DNA from: Impatiens glandulifera
Taxonomy: Eukaryota > Streptophyta > Magnoliopsida > Ericales > Balsaminaceae
NCBI RefSeq assembly: GCF_907164915.1
Contig: NC_061864.1
Coordinates: 20,620,484-20,684,483 of the forward strand
Direction of reading: 5' to 3'
Length of the DNA stretch: 64,000 bases
The first letter of the stretch is position 1. Each line of letters opens with the position of its first letter. A program made the position numbers and the translations under genes. The notes under the pieces were generated by a model. That model made no database searches. It worked only from the letters and a program-made list of their open reading frames with translations, and was not told the origin of the DNA. Shown here in pieces: positions 1-12,202 of the stretch.

Positions 1-1
1 A

Positions 2-79
2 CAGTTGTCTAAGTGGTATTCTTCCTTCCATTTATTGATGAACACTACCGAGGCTTCGGTGGTGAAGACTGATTTGTAA
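2..79 (+). CDS. Possible C-terminal end of an upstream gene
   Basis: The first bases hold an open frame of 25 codons ending in TAA at 77-79, with more balanced base composition than the AT-rich DNA that follows. It may be the last coding bases of a gene that starts to the left of the window, followed by its 3' UTR. The piece is too short to assign a family and could be chance. Confidence 0.2.
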   Translation, partial: QLSKWYSSFHLLMNTTEASVVKTDL

Positions 80-1282
80 CATTTTCCAATAGTTTAGATT
101 TATTTTACATTTTTAGGTATTCTCGTGAGCTCTATTTTTTCTTAATGAAATGTTGTTTTATTTTTGTGGATGGCCATTTTAAGGATACTCCCAAAACTTA
201 ATAAGATTTCTATTTATTGATGTTTATGGAAGCAACCCAATGAGAAAATGAGAAAGGAATCTACAATGTGGTTTATGTTGTTAAATTCATTCTTCTAGAA
301 GAGAAGTTTTCATATATGTATAAATATATATGAATGGCTATGGAAAACATTAGAATGAAACACTTATTTGTCATTATTTTGGTCATATCAAATCACTATT
401 TTGATAATATATATGGTCTATTATTAGTTGTCAGGATATTTTTTGGATTCCTTCCAGAGTATGTTAGAATATTTGAGAAAGGAATCTACAATGTGGTTTA
501 ATATATGTTAGATTTTTTGGTCATAATTATTTTGATTTTTTTTTATAAGTTATTTAATACAATTCGATAATTAGATCATTAATTGTTTATTTTAATGGTG
601 TAAATTTTTTATATATAACTCTTAATTAAATTTAATAAAAAACAATTATTTATTAAATAAAATATTGTTCTATAATTTCTTATCTAAATTATATACAAGT
701 GTTTTCAATTGTACTTACTATTTATGCCTTTTTTTTTTAATAAAATTAAAAAATTAAAAAACTGAGGGTGATTTCATTCGAATAAGAATATTTATTTATT
801 TTTTCGAACGTTAAATTCCACTTCTCTTTCAAAATGACTAATATTCACGAGTTAAACACATAATCCGCAAATCTATTCAACCAGATAAGTAGAACAGAAC
901 TTACTGTTTAACGGACTCGAACCCAGAATCTCATAGAGGCTAAAATCTGGGGTATCAACTTCCTTTTGTCGCTAGGCTAAAAGAGAAGATTCAAGGTAAA
1001 GATAGATGGAACATGTTTTTACCAAATTTTTGTTTTGTTTTTATATCCATAATCTTCAATGGCAAAATTTGAAGAAAAATTATATATGTGGGACTAAAGT
1101 ATTTGTTTAACATAATTTTCTCAAATGCAGTTATTGAAATTTACTATAAAAGTTACAAATAAATAACTAGTTGGAGAAAAATGACTGGATAAAAAGAATA
1201 AGCTCATGCATTAGCTAATTATCATTTGGCATATTAAGAACCTAAACAACTAAACATACAAGATTTTCAATAAGACAGGAAT
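80..1282. other. Intergenic region, no gene seen
   Basis: AT-rich DNA without a supported gene. It holds a direct repeat of about 25 bases (near 250-273 and 475-499, both reading GAGAAAGGAATCTACAATG plus flank) and a SINE-like sequence described separately. The part next to 1283 is probably the 3' UTR of the minus-strand YceD-like gene. Confidence 0.5.
840..985 (-). repeat. tRNA-derived SINE-like element, copy 1
   Basis: Read on the minus strand it has a box-A-like stretch (TTAGCCTAGCGAC, complement of 968-980) and a box-B-like stretch (GGGTTCGAGTCC, complement of 913-924). These are followed by a tail resembling two other sites in this window (27660-27775 and 34690-34810). The order and spacing of internal RNA polymerase III promoter boxes are those of tRNA-derived SINEs. 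The ends are not precisely defined. Confidence 0.5.
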
Positions 1283-2346
1283 TCAACTCTGTTGCATCTG
1301 ACTTCTCAAGTCTCTTAACGGGCCATAACCCTTTTCTTTTTTCTCCCGTTTATCGCAAATACAAGCAGTAATATTGAGATTCTTACCGCATTGGAGACAC
1401 AAACCTTTGCATTGTGGACTGCAGACTGAATTGATGGTTATCTCTATATGCACCATGTCTCTTATGTTTTTTGAAATGTCTATTGTTTTCTCTTCAGGAG
1501 GGAAATACAGTCGATCGTCAATGTCAATTACTGCATCTTCCTCATCTTCTTCTTCATTCTTGTTACTGTTCTTACCGTAACTTTTAAATTTATCTTCTCC
1601 AAATATGGTTCCAATATTTGTAATATCATCTTCTTCTTCTTCAATTGGATCCTCAAGTAGTAATAGTGAGAAGTTTGAGAATATACCCTCTCCAGTTGGC
1701 TCGCCACATCTGTCATTGTTAGAAAATCAAGGATTGTATACACAACTTTTAATTGATTGAACAAGAAAGAAAAAATGATATGGAATTCGAGCATGAATGA
1801 ATACCTATTGCATCCAAGGGTGATGACGGTTTTGATGATGCCATCGAGCCTCAACCTTTTCTTTTTCTTTGTAACATCAACCGATACAAGAACAGGGGTT
1901 CCAAGTGGAAAATCCTTAACCGCTTTGCTAACTCGTAATCCCATTGCAAATGCTTGAGATTTTGATACTTCACTAGAGACTTTAGCCAATCCTAGTCTCT
2001 CCAAGGTAGTGCAATACTCAACATGTGAGATAGAAGCGTTCCTTTGGTAAGTAATTGCTCCCTCCCATGGTGATGATTCATCATCATCTTCCTCGAGTTC
2101 TGTCAGATCAATTGTAATGGAGTCGTCATCATCATCAAATAATCCATCAATAGCATCCCCATAATCTCTAGATGCGACCGCCGATATGCTTTGATTCTTG
2201 TTTCTGAAAACTGGACATACAACTTTTCGAACACAACTTGGAGGATGTCGAATGTAGTTGAAACTCTTGAAAAGTAACTGATGTGTCTTAGATTTCCTAG
2301 TATGGAAACAAGGAATTACAGTGGGTGAAGAGTTTAAAAGATACAT
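1283..2346 (-). CDS. Chloroplast YceD/DUF177 family protein (large rRNA accumulation protein homologue)
   Basis: Two exons, 2346-1805 and 1709-1283, give 322 residues. The junction (AATAG^GTATTC ... GACAG^ATG) rebuilds an Arg codon and the family sequence LGCNRCGEPTGEGIFSNFSLL. The start is the ATG at 2346; the frame extends a few codons upstream without another ATG. The N-terminus (about 1-55) is basic and Ser-rich like a plastid transit peptide. Residues 70-90 are very acidic. The YceD core spans about 95-200. The C-terminus carries Cys277, Cys281, Cys285 and Cys288 in CSPQCKGLCLQCG plus Cys297 and Cys299, a likely metal site, as in plant members. Bacterial YceD is linked to 23S rRNA accumulation, so a role in plastid ribosome biogenesis is inferred. 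An acidic low-complexity insert lies at about 203-243. Confidence 0.88.
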
Positions 2347-2399
2347 TCTTGCTTCAATCAACAAGTGGATTCAGAACACAGTACACTTGATTCTCAAAT

Positions 2400-3700
2400 G
2401 TGGTAACAGAATCCTGCCATTGCAAAGAAAAATGAAGAAAAAGTTATGATAAAGAGAGAACAGTGAGAAACAATCTTTAAAAAGTTATATGCAAATAAAT
2501 GTTCACATGATATGTTATAGGTTATAACTTTATCTATGGCTCCATTAAAGCTTCAAATGCTATCTGAGGACAAAAGAGTAAATTTGTAAGAAAATCAATA
2601 CTGCTTCCATGGAACTTAAGCTAATAGATAGTTTATTTCATCATACCAGTTAAAATACAACTTGTTTTTAACAAACTCTAAGGCTCGAGTTTGCAGTTGA
2701 TTCTTGAATTCATGTTAATAGTCTCAACTAGCACGAAACTTATGTACAGAATGATCTTTTTTGCTTGCATAAACATCTGTGAAAATTTATCTTTGTGCTT
2801 GTTTCAAATCATATAGTGTCTTTCTAAGCCTGTAGACTTACTTATTGAATCCCCATTATCAAAGCTTTTATGAATACATTCCGACATTTATTTTGGTTTA
2901 TTCGACAAACCCCTCAACAAAAACATATTTTCTGTCAAAATAACAAAAAAATGAAGGTTCTAGAGCTTACTTGATGATTTGCAAGACAACAATGTTGGAC
3001 TTAGTGTTATGACAAACATATTTTCGGTTCGACTTGGCACCGCTTGACAAGGTGAGGCAGAACTGATACTTGTGGCTGGATAAAAGAAAGAGGCTACCTA
3101 TTTTCTCTATCTATATGCCCCAAAGGAGCTTAATAAGTCCTGCCCCTTTGTCCGTATCAAAGGCAAGGCTGTTGTTGTAGAATTAGAGTGCTTATTGGAT
3201 GAATTATTATTATTATTATTATCTTATCTTGTGCTATTTATTTCTAAATCAAGGTCTGAAATGCAAATGATACTATAATTTGTGTTAAGTGAAACCCTAG
3301 TTGCCCATCATCCTATGTTGAATATATCATATATGAACATCTTTATTTGAAAATGAAGGTCTCAAAGTAGTATCAATTAAAACTTGTTACACTCTTTATC
3401 AGTTGACTGATACATACACAGATTCTCAATGTCATCATCATCGATATTCAAAAAAGGAGAGATGTTGAGAAAATGAAGAGTCGATAATCAAAAGGAGTCT
3501 AAACATGAATAAGCAATTATCAATGAAAACTAAGGAGGAGAGTGGAAGAATTTGAGTCGGAAAGAACATATCTTACCGAATCAATGGAGGAGTGAATCCT
3601 CTAATAATAATCAATCGATGTTTTGAGTTCTGCCGCTCTGCGTGGAGAGTTGAGCTGCTGATGAAGATGAGGATGCTTCCATTATAAATATTTTCTGTAC
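2400..3700 (-). promoter_or_regulatory. Putative 5' UTR intron and promoter of the YceD-like gene
   Basis: A plausible minus-strand 3' splice site (CAATGGCAG^G) lies near 2416, just upstream of the start codon. A strong 5' splice site (ATTCG^GTAAGATATG) lies near 3582. Together they suggest a 1.2-kb intron in the 5' UTR, with the first exon near 3583-3660. This is inferred from splice consensus only. No coding sequence was recognised inside, though 2990-3180 is less AT-rich than its surroundings. Confidence 0.35.
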
Positions 3701-3749
3701 ATCGAAAATGCCTTACCGTGAAATAGAAATTATTTTTCGTATTCATAAA

Positions 3750-3963
3750 AAAAAAATAATTAAATAATATTTATAAATTAAAAATATATTTTAATATATA
3801 AGTAAATAAAGTAATAAATAAGTTCAAATTTATATTTTAAAATATATATATGATACAAAAAAATAATTAAATAATATTTATAAATTAAAAATATATTTTA
3901 ATATATAAGTAAATAAAGTAATAAATAAGTTCAAATTTATATTTTAAAATATATATATGATAC
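3750..3963. repeat. AT-rich 107-bp tandem duplication
   Basis: Two adjacent, nearly identical copies, about 3750-3856 and 3857-3963. Each begins AATAATTAAATAATATTT and ends in an (AT)n stretch followed by GATAC. The second copy continues directly into the dispersed repeat at 3964. Confidence 0.85.
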
Positions 3964-4103
3964 TTAATTTTTAAAGTGTTTGGATTTCCGAAAGATGTGG
4001 TTAATTACTCGCAACCTAACAAAGTAAGTATAACTTTTTAACTAACTAAGCTAATAACACTTTATATTTTAAAAATCAACACCAAATTTAATGAACACGA
4101 GAC
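3964..4103 (-). repeat. SINE-like dispersed repeat, family 2, copy A
   Basis: Shares ordered blocks with 4771-5004: CTTAATTTTTAAAGTGTTT, then CAACCTAA, then an AACTAACTAAG...TAATAACACTTTATATTTTA block, then CACCAAATTT(A/G)ATGAAC. On the minus strand the block TTAGCTTAGTTAGTTAAA resembles a box A. A SINE or small-element relic is likely. Confidence 0.45.
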
Positions 4104-4770
4104 GTTGTAATAATATATTTGATCTGTTCGCATCACTGGGATCTTCTTAGTTTGTAATTAAATTAATACAGGCACAAAATATTTATTACTTGTATGACCT
4201 TATTTTATTCTCTCTAATATATTTGAGACTATTTTCACTCTATTACAACTTCCTTATTATTTATAGGATATTTTCTTTTTTTTTATATTAATTATATAAT
4301 ACATGTATAGTATTAAAATATTAATATACAGTTAATATTAAGTATCATCTATATGAAATTATTGAATCGAGATTTTGAAATAATTGAGATCTTGATATAT
4401 CAAAATTTTGATACGGTATTAGTATAATTTTTTTCTTATACCAGAAATTTTGATACGATATAGATAAAAAAATTCAGTATACCACGAATTCAGAAATTTG
4501 AGTTAGAATAAATTTGAAAAAAAATTATGGTGAACTTAATAATAACAGAAAAATTATGAATAAAACTAATTAATATAAATGTAGGTTTTGACACATTTGA
4601 TATGAATTAGAAAAGTAAATAATAAATTAAATCAATTTTTTTTAATAAATTAAGAGTATATGTCACATTTTTTACCCTACGGAATTTAATCAATTTCCTG
4701 TTCCTTTTAAATGCTCAACTATTTTTTCAAAAAAAAAAAAAATATATATATATATATATAAATAAATATA

Positions 4771-5004
4771 ATGATACTTAATTTTTAAAGTGTTTAGATT
4801 GTGAGTCGAAAGTTATGGTTAATTTGGATATATATGTGAGAATAAATGAATACTTTGGTCAGATTGTGGGTTAAAAAATAAACGGTTAAAAATTAAATTA
4901 AAAATACTATAGGTATAGTTCAAATTTACAACCTAATAAGTACAACCATTTAACCAACTAAGTTAATAACACTTTATATTTTAAATTCAACACCAAATTT
5001 GATG
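4771..5004 (-). repeat. SINE-like dispersed repeat, family 2, copy B
   Basis: Second copy of the repeat at 3964-4103, about 800 bp away and expanded by an insertion of roughly 95 bp in the middle. On the minus strand TTAACTTAGTTGGTTAAATGG resembles the box-A region of a tRNA-derived SINE. A short (AT)n stretch at 4742-4760 precedes it. Confidence 0.45.
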
Positions 5005-5779
5005 AACGCGATAATTCATGACTCTACAGAGTATTCTCTTTTGATTCTGCTGACTCTGCGCTATAGATTTCACTCAATAATGAAAGAATTTCGTCATATT
5101 TATAGATATAGGGGACATATTTCATATGAATATAGTAAGTCTCGCATGAGCTACTTTAATGGTAGTCTTTACATTTTTCATTTCACTCGTAATATGGGGA
5201 ATAAGTGGACTCTAGAGATCAAACTAATTGAGTTGAAGAATCAAACTATATCAATTATTTTAGAGATCGTTCTGCAATGTGAGAGTAAATTGATACTTGA
5301 GTCGGATTATAGATTAACCCGTCCATAAACTTAAAACGGTTAAAAATAAAATAAAAAATGCTATCACATTTTTACCGTAATATTTTTTTCAAGATTTTTT
5401 ATATTATTACTCGGATTATACATGCTAGTTATATTAAATCCAATATTTATAAACCACTCTAAATTATTTAAAAGCATAAATTTTTATTACAAAAACATCT
5501 ACTTAAAAAGTTAATTACATTAAAAAAAAAAAATTAAGATTGTTATTGGGTGAGTATAAAATATGAATCAATTTCATTAGAGAAAAACAAAAGGGATTTA
5601 CAGTTTATTTTATTTTTGGCTGAGAAAGGGGATTACAGTTTGATCTAACTCGTAAGGAGAGAAAAAACAATAGCTTTGAAAAATTCATTTCTCCATGATT
5701 CCGATCTAGAGCTTCTTCATTCCTAAACCGGTGGACTGGAAGGATTTGGTGATACAGGAACTACTGAGATCTCTTGGCA
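5005..5779. other. Intergenic region and promoter/5' UTR of the RGP1 gene
   Basis: A 109-codon open frame crosses 4999-5328 but has no recognisable domain and begins inside the repeat at 4771, so I do not call it a gene. The last 150 bases before 5780 become less AT-rich and probably hold the RGP1 5' UTR. No convincing TATA box was found. Confidence 0.35.
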
Positions 5780-8700
5780 ATGCCGCCACCGAAAGTTTCT
5801 CGCGGATTCTCTTTCTTCGGCGGCGGCAGCAGCAGCAGCACCGGCGGTGACGACACGGTTAACAAGTTCGGCGGACGAGATGATACTCAGAAGAAGTCCG
5901 TCCGTCTCGAAGATTTAGCGTCTTTGAAGCTACAAACCGATAAAGATGTCTATAGACCTGGTGATCCTGTTCTGATAACCATTGAGATCCGCAACAACAA
6001 CAGTCACTCGGAAGTTGCTCATGTAAATGAGGATAGTTCACTTTTGATTGAAAACATGACCTTTGAAATGAAAGGTATTGAGAAGTTGGATACACAATGG
6101 TTCGCTACTCAGAAACCTACCCCTGATTCCAAGCAGAAAAGAGGTATTTATAAAAATCCATTTATTCTGTATTTGGAAGACTTGCTTGGACCTCTTTGAT
6201 CTGATCTGTATATCCAATTATTGTCTTATCAGGTGAATATATTTTTATGGAATGCTCAACAATGACAGTGATTTCCAATCAAGTTATTTCATCTGGAGGA
6301 ACCAGAACATGTAAGCGTGTTTTAACAGTGTTCTTTAGACTTGTTGTCAAAAAGCTATCATTAATACTTATACTTTCATTCAGATCTTGTCCGCACCTGT
6401 CTGCCAAGCATTGTACCTCCATCGTTCAGGGGTTCTACTATTCGTTATACATATTATGTTAGAAGTACATTATCTGGGCGGCATATGACTTTTGGGGATG
6501 ACCACTCTGGCAGAAGATTCATCAACGCTCTTTCTCAACTGGTAGGTTATGTGATGTTTTAGTGCCAGTTTTTGCTTTAATCCATATGATATCATTCTTA
6601 TCTGATAAGATAATTTGCTGATCTAAAGATAGACTATTGAGAAAATAATTCCAACTTTCAATTCTCTTTTCTATGGTTTCAAGTTACTTTATGAAACTTC
6701 AAATAGTTTTACTTCACATTAAATATAAAAGAAGATATTTTAGTTATGAAATCAATCCCTTAGCACTCACTCTATATGGACCTGATCCATATTACATCAC
6801 ATGATCACAAGGATAAAGTACCTAAATACTTTTAACACTTATATACTCATACACTGAAGCATATAAATTTGTCATATATATCTGGTTAGAAATAGGCCAA
6901 AAAAAATGAATTTAAAAGCTTCGTGGATATAGGCATGCTATTGAGATGATGGAATGGGTGGTGTCTTTATGGTATTGTTAACTGCATGAAGATCTATGAC
7001 AATATGCTTAAGTCTTTACATGGAATATCTGATTACTAACGATATAAATGATAAGTTATTTGTTTTGTGACATTTACATTTTGATAAACTAAGCCAAGCT
7101 TAGTCTAATATGGGTCAGGCCATTCTTAATTAGCCTAATCTCTGTATACAAGAGATTGTTTTCATAGATGATTTGAGGATGAGAGTAGAGATTAAGTAAT
7201 ATGATTCTATTACAGCTTTAGTTTCCTGCTGCTAGTCTCTGCCTATGGCTCGCTGGAGTTTGAATTGACCACTACATCTGTTTCACCCTATAAAACAGTC
7301 AGTCATTATTTCCTATTGATACTGCAAATGGATGATAGCAGTCAGGGTTACACACTATAGAAGGGGATGAGACTTAGAGAAGGATAGGAGTGACATCTAG
7401 CTTATTATATACTTACATAATGTCAGTTACATTGCTTTTATTCTTTACTTGCTAGCATACGCCCTTATGGTGTACCTCCCCATTATTACATGTGACAATC
7501 AGCCACAGGTCATTCATGGTCTCCCAAGAAATACATGATTGTGCTTGAACTGTGTCCAACCCGGGCATTGACCAGGCTGGGAGTGAAAGTACAGGCCCAG
7601 CATGCCACGTGTCTACATTGACTTTGTTGTTGATGGAACACTAGAAGTTGATGGTATTGAAACCCGACACTGACCTGGCTTGTGTCGTACTAGTCCGGGA
7701 GTTATACAAAAAATATAGGCCTAATACAACTCAAAGTCATGTTAGACTTATTTTTTTATGTGATATTGCATGTTGTCATTCTCTTGAGACACCTTGAGCG
7801 TGAGAAATACAAGCACGCAATGTATCTTGTTAACGGAGTATGTACACAAGTGGAGATTTGAAGAGAAATAGGAAGAGGTGTTAAAAATGGAAGATGGAAT
7901 GAATTGTAATTTGGTCTAGTGAAGAAAGGAACTGGGGTGAAAGAGTATATATATTATGTGTGGATGTATTATAACTGTAGTCATTTTCAAGAAACTCGAA
8001 ATAAACATAAGAATTGAAATTACATACAACCTAAAAGTAATTCAAACAACAATTTATTTACTACATTTAAAGATAAACATGATGTCCGACGGACCATTAT
8101 TTTCTTTTGAGAAAGAAGAGAACAGTAAAATTAATTATATATTGATATTTATTTTAACACCCAATTCCAATGGGATCTTAATAAGTTATTTTTCTCTTTT
8201 CTGTACTATGAACCTATTTTTTACATGACATTTAGGCAATTGCTTTATTATTTCAATAACCTCAAGTACAATTCAAGAAGCTTTGGTTCTTTGGACGTGT
8301 TTAAAAAATTATGCTATGCAGGAAGCCCGCATACCTTTACAAGTATGGTTGTCGCAGAAATCCAATGGCCTGCCCATTGAAGAAGGCTGGACTGATGGTG
8401 AGTTGGTTTTATTTCATTTCCATCTTTAACTAGAAATGATCTGTTCTGTAGCTAAAATATTTTCCTAAAATTTTTAGGATCCACTTTGAGAGAAATCAAG
8501 CTGGGTTTATCTGTTAATAACTTCAGTAATTCAAGCCTTTTTTGGTTGACTTGCAGGCATATTTAAGCTTAATACCTTCCTAGTTGCATGTAGTGGTTAT
8601 TGATGCGAGTCTGAATTTAGTTTTCTAATGCTCTGACCTACGGTCCCTTGTTCATGTGAGAATATAGGATATACTCACCTCAACAAAGTAACTAGACCCA

Positions 8701-11700
8701 TAACAACCCAAGCATAGAATGTGATAAGAGTCTTCCCCCCAAAAAAAAACTGATAAGGCACCAACCATCACATACTTGTAAACCATTTAACAATGTGGGA
8801 TTACTTGCCTTGGTAGATGGACTTCATCAGCTATGTTGTTGTATATTTTAGCTTTCTGAAGGTGTAAGAACCTTATGAAACTCAAATTATTATTACAATG
8901 AGACCTATGGAATCCCTATTTTCCTTCTACATTTTCTCCATTCTTAATCTTATGCTATGCTTTATTTCTAAGATTTCTTAGTAGTTCTTCAATTACAATT
9001 TCAAATTACATGTGGCAACTTTAGCATTCACTTCTAATATTTCTCCACCTGTTTTGGAATATTTTTACATTGAGTCTGTGTATATTTAAAATAATAATAA
9101 TATCATACATTTCTCCTTTTGATGCTTTTAGGAATTGTTCCACCCTCAACAATCTTTCTGGATGCTTATTGGAAAGAGATGGATGGAGAATCTGATTGGG
9201 TAAGCTGTTTTCCCTTTCTCATGTTTTCTTTCTCCCCATTTTTTTTTTGTATCCTGGAATATGTCAATTTGGTATGTTTTGACTTTTGATGGTCTTCAAA
9301 GTTTTATTACAAGAACAGCTACTTAAAATCTATAATATTCTCATGTTGTATTGGATCTCACACGGTTACTTCGTTACAGGCAAGACTTAGTGAAACAAAT
9401 GATGAAGTTGAAGAAGGTTATGAGAGCTCAAGAGATGAAATTTCATCTGTTTCTTCCTACAACCCCAACAAGAACAACATAACCAAGGCATTTGGAAGCT
9501 CACTGTCTCTACAGTCATCAGCTTCGAGGTCTTCTATGAAAGAAAGAAATAGCATATCTAACAATATGTCACCTCCTCAACTAGCTGTATCTGAGGTGCT
9601 ATATGACTCGGGAGCGGGTAAGTTGTACACTGGTCATTGTTTATTTTAGTCACAATGATTTTTTGGCATTTTTGTGTACACTTTTTTTTTCTATAATTGT
9701 TTTAGCAGAACTGCCTTGAATTTTCAAAGTACCTTTTCCTTTACTAATATGTCCTACAAAACTCCATAATGGTTGTTTCTAGCAACAGATTTTCCTACAT
9801 CGGCAAGGTCATCAACATTTTCTTCTCCAGTTCAGCGGCCAATATCTAGGAAGTCAGTTTCAACAGAAGATTCCAGATTGTTATCTGACCCTGGAGCTGT
9901 TGAGTCAGTCGCATGTAAAATATCCTATAGCTACTCCATGAATCTGTGTTAATCTTGCATCTTCATTCTTACAATATTTATAGCAGAAAATTAATTGCTG
10001 TCAAGATTTCCTGCAGCAGAAGGCTTTCTTCGAGGAAGATCTTACAATTTCAGATTGGATGACCAAGTTCTTCTGAGATTTTCACCTAAAAATCCTGACT
10101 CGTCTTATTACTTGAGTGATATGGTAATTACCTTTCATGATAATTCTGTTCAACTTCTTGTTCTTGTTTAACTTTATTAAACCTTTTTTTCAACAGATAG
10201 GTGGCACTCTTACTTTCTTTCATGAAAAAGGACTTAGAAGATGCCTCGAGGTTGGCTTGTTTTCTCTGCTCCATATTATTTCTTCTTCTATATTTCCATG
10301 CATTGTTTTGACTAGAACCATTGGTTATCATCATCCAGCTTTCTGTAACCCTTCAAATGTCAGAGACCATAAATCGTCGCTCAGTGCATCCTTCAAGGAA
10401 ACATTCCCCCACAATTACCAAGGTATCTATATTTTTAAAGAAATCTTTTCAGTTTTTTGTCAGTTTTTTTCAGAAGTGTAGAATATGCATAAACAGTCAA
10501 AATGGATCTCTGGGATAATTTGTATGCAATTGCAGGTTCAGAGTGATCACCACGAGGTAGTTGCAGATTTGGTCCAAACAAGCTTTCTCTTTTCCATTCC
10601 CATGGATGGACCCATGTCCTTTTCTACTCCCCATGTTTCCATACAGTGGGCTCTCTGTTTCGAATTCTACACTACTCCGAAGAATGTGGATTGGACCAGG
10701 TACATCTGTCTAATGAATACATGAAGGATGCAATAGTTTTCTGTGTTTTGTGGCTTTTCCTTGTAACTGAATATTCAGGCATCATGTCCCTAGGAAATAA
10801 ATAACTCAGGAAACCTTCATAGGGTAGCTCAAGTAGTAAGAGCTCTTAGTTCTCAAGTTTGATTCTCCCTTAAAGCACCTTGGTTTAAAAAAAAAAAATG
10901 TAACTGCACGAATCTGTCCTCAACCAGACCGCGACCTCCTTGGTGCAGCCCTTTTTTCGAGATGTTTTTTTTTGAATTTCCACTCTTTTAGACTAAGTCA
11001 TCTGTTTGATGGGTTATTCTTTTCCATGAACTAGTCCTTTCTTACCTTCTAGAAGAGCACTTACCTAATCCGCTTTTGAATGGCGAGTCTAGTCTCCTCC
11101 CAAAAAACCTTGGTCTTAAAAAAAGTTAACTGCAGGAATCTTCCTCATTTCATTATTCGTTTGACTTGCAATGGAGAGTGACTTATTCTCCATAATGTCC
11201 AACCAGACCGCAACCTCCTCTAAGTAGCCAATTTTCCAGGAAAAAAAACCGTGAAGTTTGTTTTTTTATTTTTCTGTGAACTTCCAGCCTTAGACAAAGT
11301 CATTCTCTGTTTGAGGGGTTATTCTTTTTCATGAACTAGTCATTTTCTTACCTTCTAGAAGAGCACTTACCTAATCCGCTTTTAAATACTGAGTCTAAAG
11401 ACTCAGAATTTTTCAGTATAAGTAGTGAGCTTTGTCATATCCTTAGTGTATCCTTAGTGTGAAGGAAACAAAAAGAAAATTCGAGAAAAAAAGAAGAAGG
11501 AAACAAGACTTGTAATAGGGAGGAAAAGAGAAATTTGCACAATAGAATAACTCTTAAAGTTGCACAAATTATCTATATCAATTGATAATCACATCGTCAG
11601 TTATAAATAGACATCTGACTGACCATTAATGAATAGCTAATCTAGTCATACTACATGGATTCTAATATGTAAGTATTCATACTTCATCTCATAGTACAGG

Positions 11701-12202
11701 AATCAAGGCTCTTTTAGGCCTTGTTTAATGTGGGTTATTTGAATAACCAAGAATAACCATTTGGTTATTCAAAATAAACTTATTTGGTGTAAGAAGTGAG
11801 TTATTTGAGTAAAATGACCAAAATGTCCTATATTAATTTTTAATGTGTTAAAATGTTATAAAAACTAAAGTGTAATTTGATATTTTCGTTGATGGTCTGA
11901 ATAATGTGATGGTAGATTGGGTTGTGGGTTATTTGGTAACTGCACATGATGATATAATCTTTTAAGCTGATCGAATATTTTTTTTCTCTCTTTTGACTTT
12001 CATGTTCACACCTTTTGATGCTTTTTTTTCTTTATTTGGATTACATCGTTTCAGATATGAGCATCCTCTTCTTGTAGATGGAAGGGACAAATGTGAGTGG
12101 GTTCTACCAATAACAGTTCATGCACCTCCAGGGGCTCCATCTTTTCAGTTAAGAAATGAGAAGACTGCTTTCCCTTCTGAATCCTTGTGGGTCAGGACTT
12201 GA
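5780..12202 (+). CDS. RGP1: RGP1 homologue (reduced growth phenotype 1; Rab6-GEF partner protein 2)
   Basis: Twelve exons: 5780-6143, 6233-6310, 6384-6541, 8322-8397, 9132-9199, 9380-9617, 9783-9914, 10017-10123, 10197-10250, 10339-10422, 10536-10699 and 12055-12202. All junctions are GT-AG and together give 556 residues. The start is ATG 5780. The N-terminus is Gly/Ser-rich. An arrestin-like Rgp1 region follows (VYRPGDPVLITIEIRN, then KGIEKLDTQWFATQKPTP), then EIRNNN-type and VRSTLSG segments. The middle is a Ser-rich linker (SSRDEISSVSSYNP). The C-terminal Rgp1 core includes RGRSYNFRLDDQVLLRFSPK, SDMIGGTLTFFHEKG and SDHHEVVADL. In yeast and animals Rgp1 pairs with Ric1 as the nucleotide exchange factor for Ypt6/Rab6 at the Golgi. 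That plant role is inferred from family membership. The largest introns are 6542-8321 and 10700-12054; the latter holds a MITE. Confidence 0.93.
10898..11397. repeat. Diverged tandem duplication inside RGP1 intron 11
   Basis: Two related segments, about 10898-11095 and 11131-11395. They share TAACTGCA, CAACCAGACCGC(G/A)ACCTCCT, GGGTTATTCTTTT(C/T)CATGAAC and TTCTAGAAGAGCACTTACC in the same order. They lie wholly within the intron. A further tRNA-like A/B-box stretch (GGTAGCTCAAGTAGTAAGAGC ... GTTTGATTCTC) sits just before them at about 10822-10870. Confidence 0.6.
11716..11940 (+). mobile_element. MITE, family 1, copy a (RGP1 intron 11)
   Basis: Begins AGGCCTTGTTTAATGTGGG and shows the internal landmarks of the family: ATTTGA(A/G)T, an AAATGACCAAAAT-type block, GTAATTTGATATTTT, TTGATGGTCTGAAT and TTATTTGG. 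The right terminal repeat is degraded. Related copies sit at 18981, 22069, 25230 and 57184. Confidence 0.6.

Noticed and set aside
4999..5328. 109-codon plus-strand open frame
   Set aside because: It begins inside a dispersed repeat and has no domain, signal or splice support.
7220..7860. Less AT-rich island in RGP1 intron 3, possibly a solo LTR
   Set aside because: No terminal repeats, target duplication or coding remnant could be identified.
10821..10880. tRNA-like sequence with A- and B-box resemblance
   Set aside because: No acceptor stem or anticodon arm can be paired, so it is not a tRNA gene; at most a SINE fragment.
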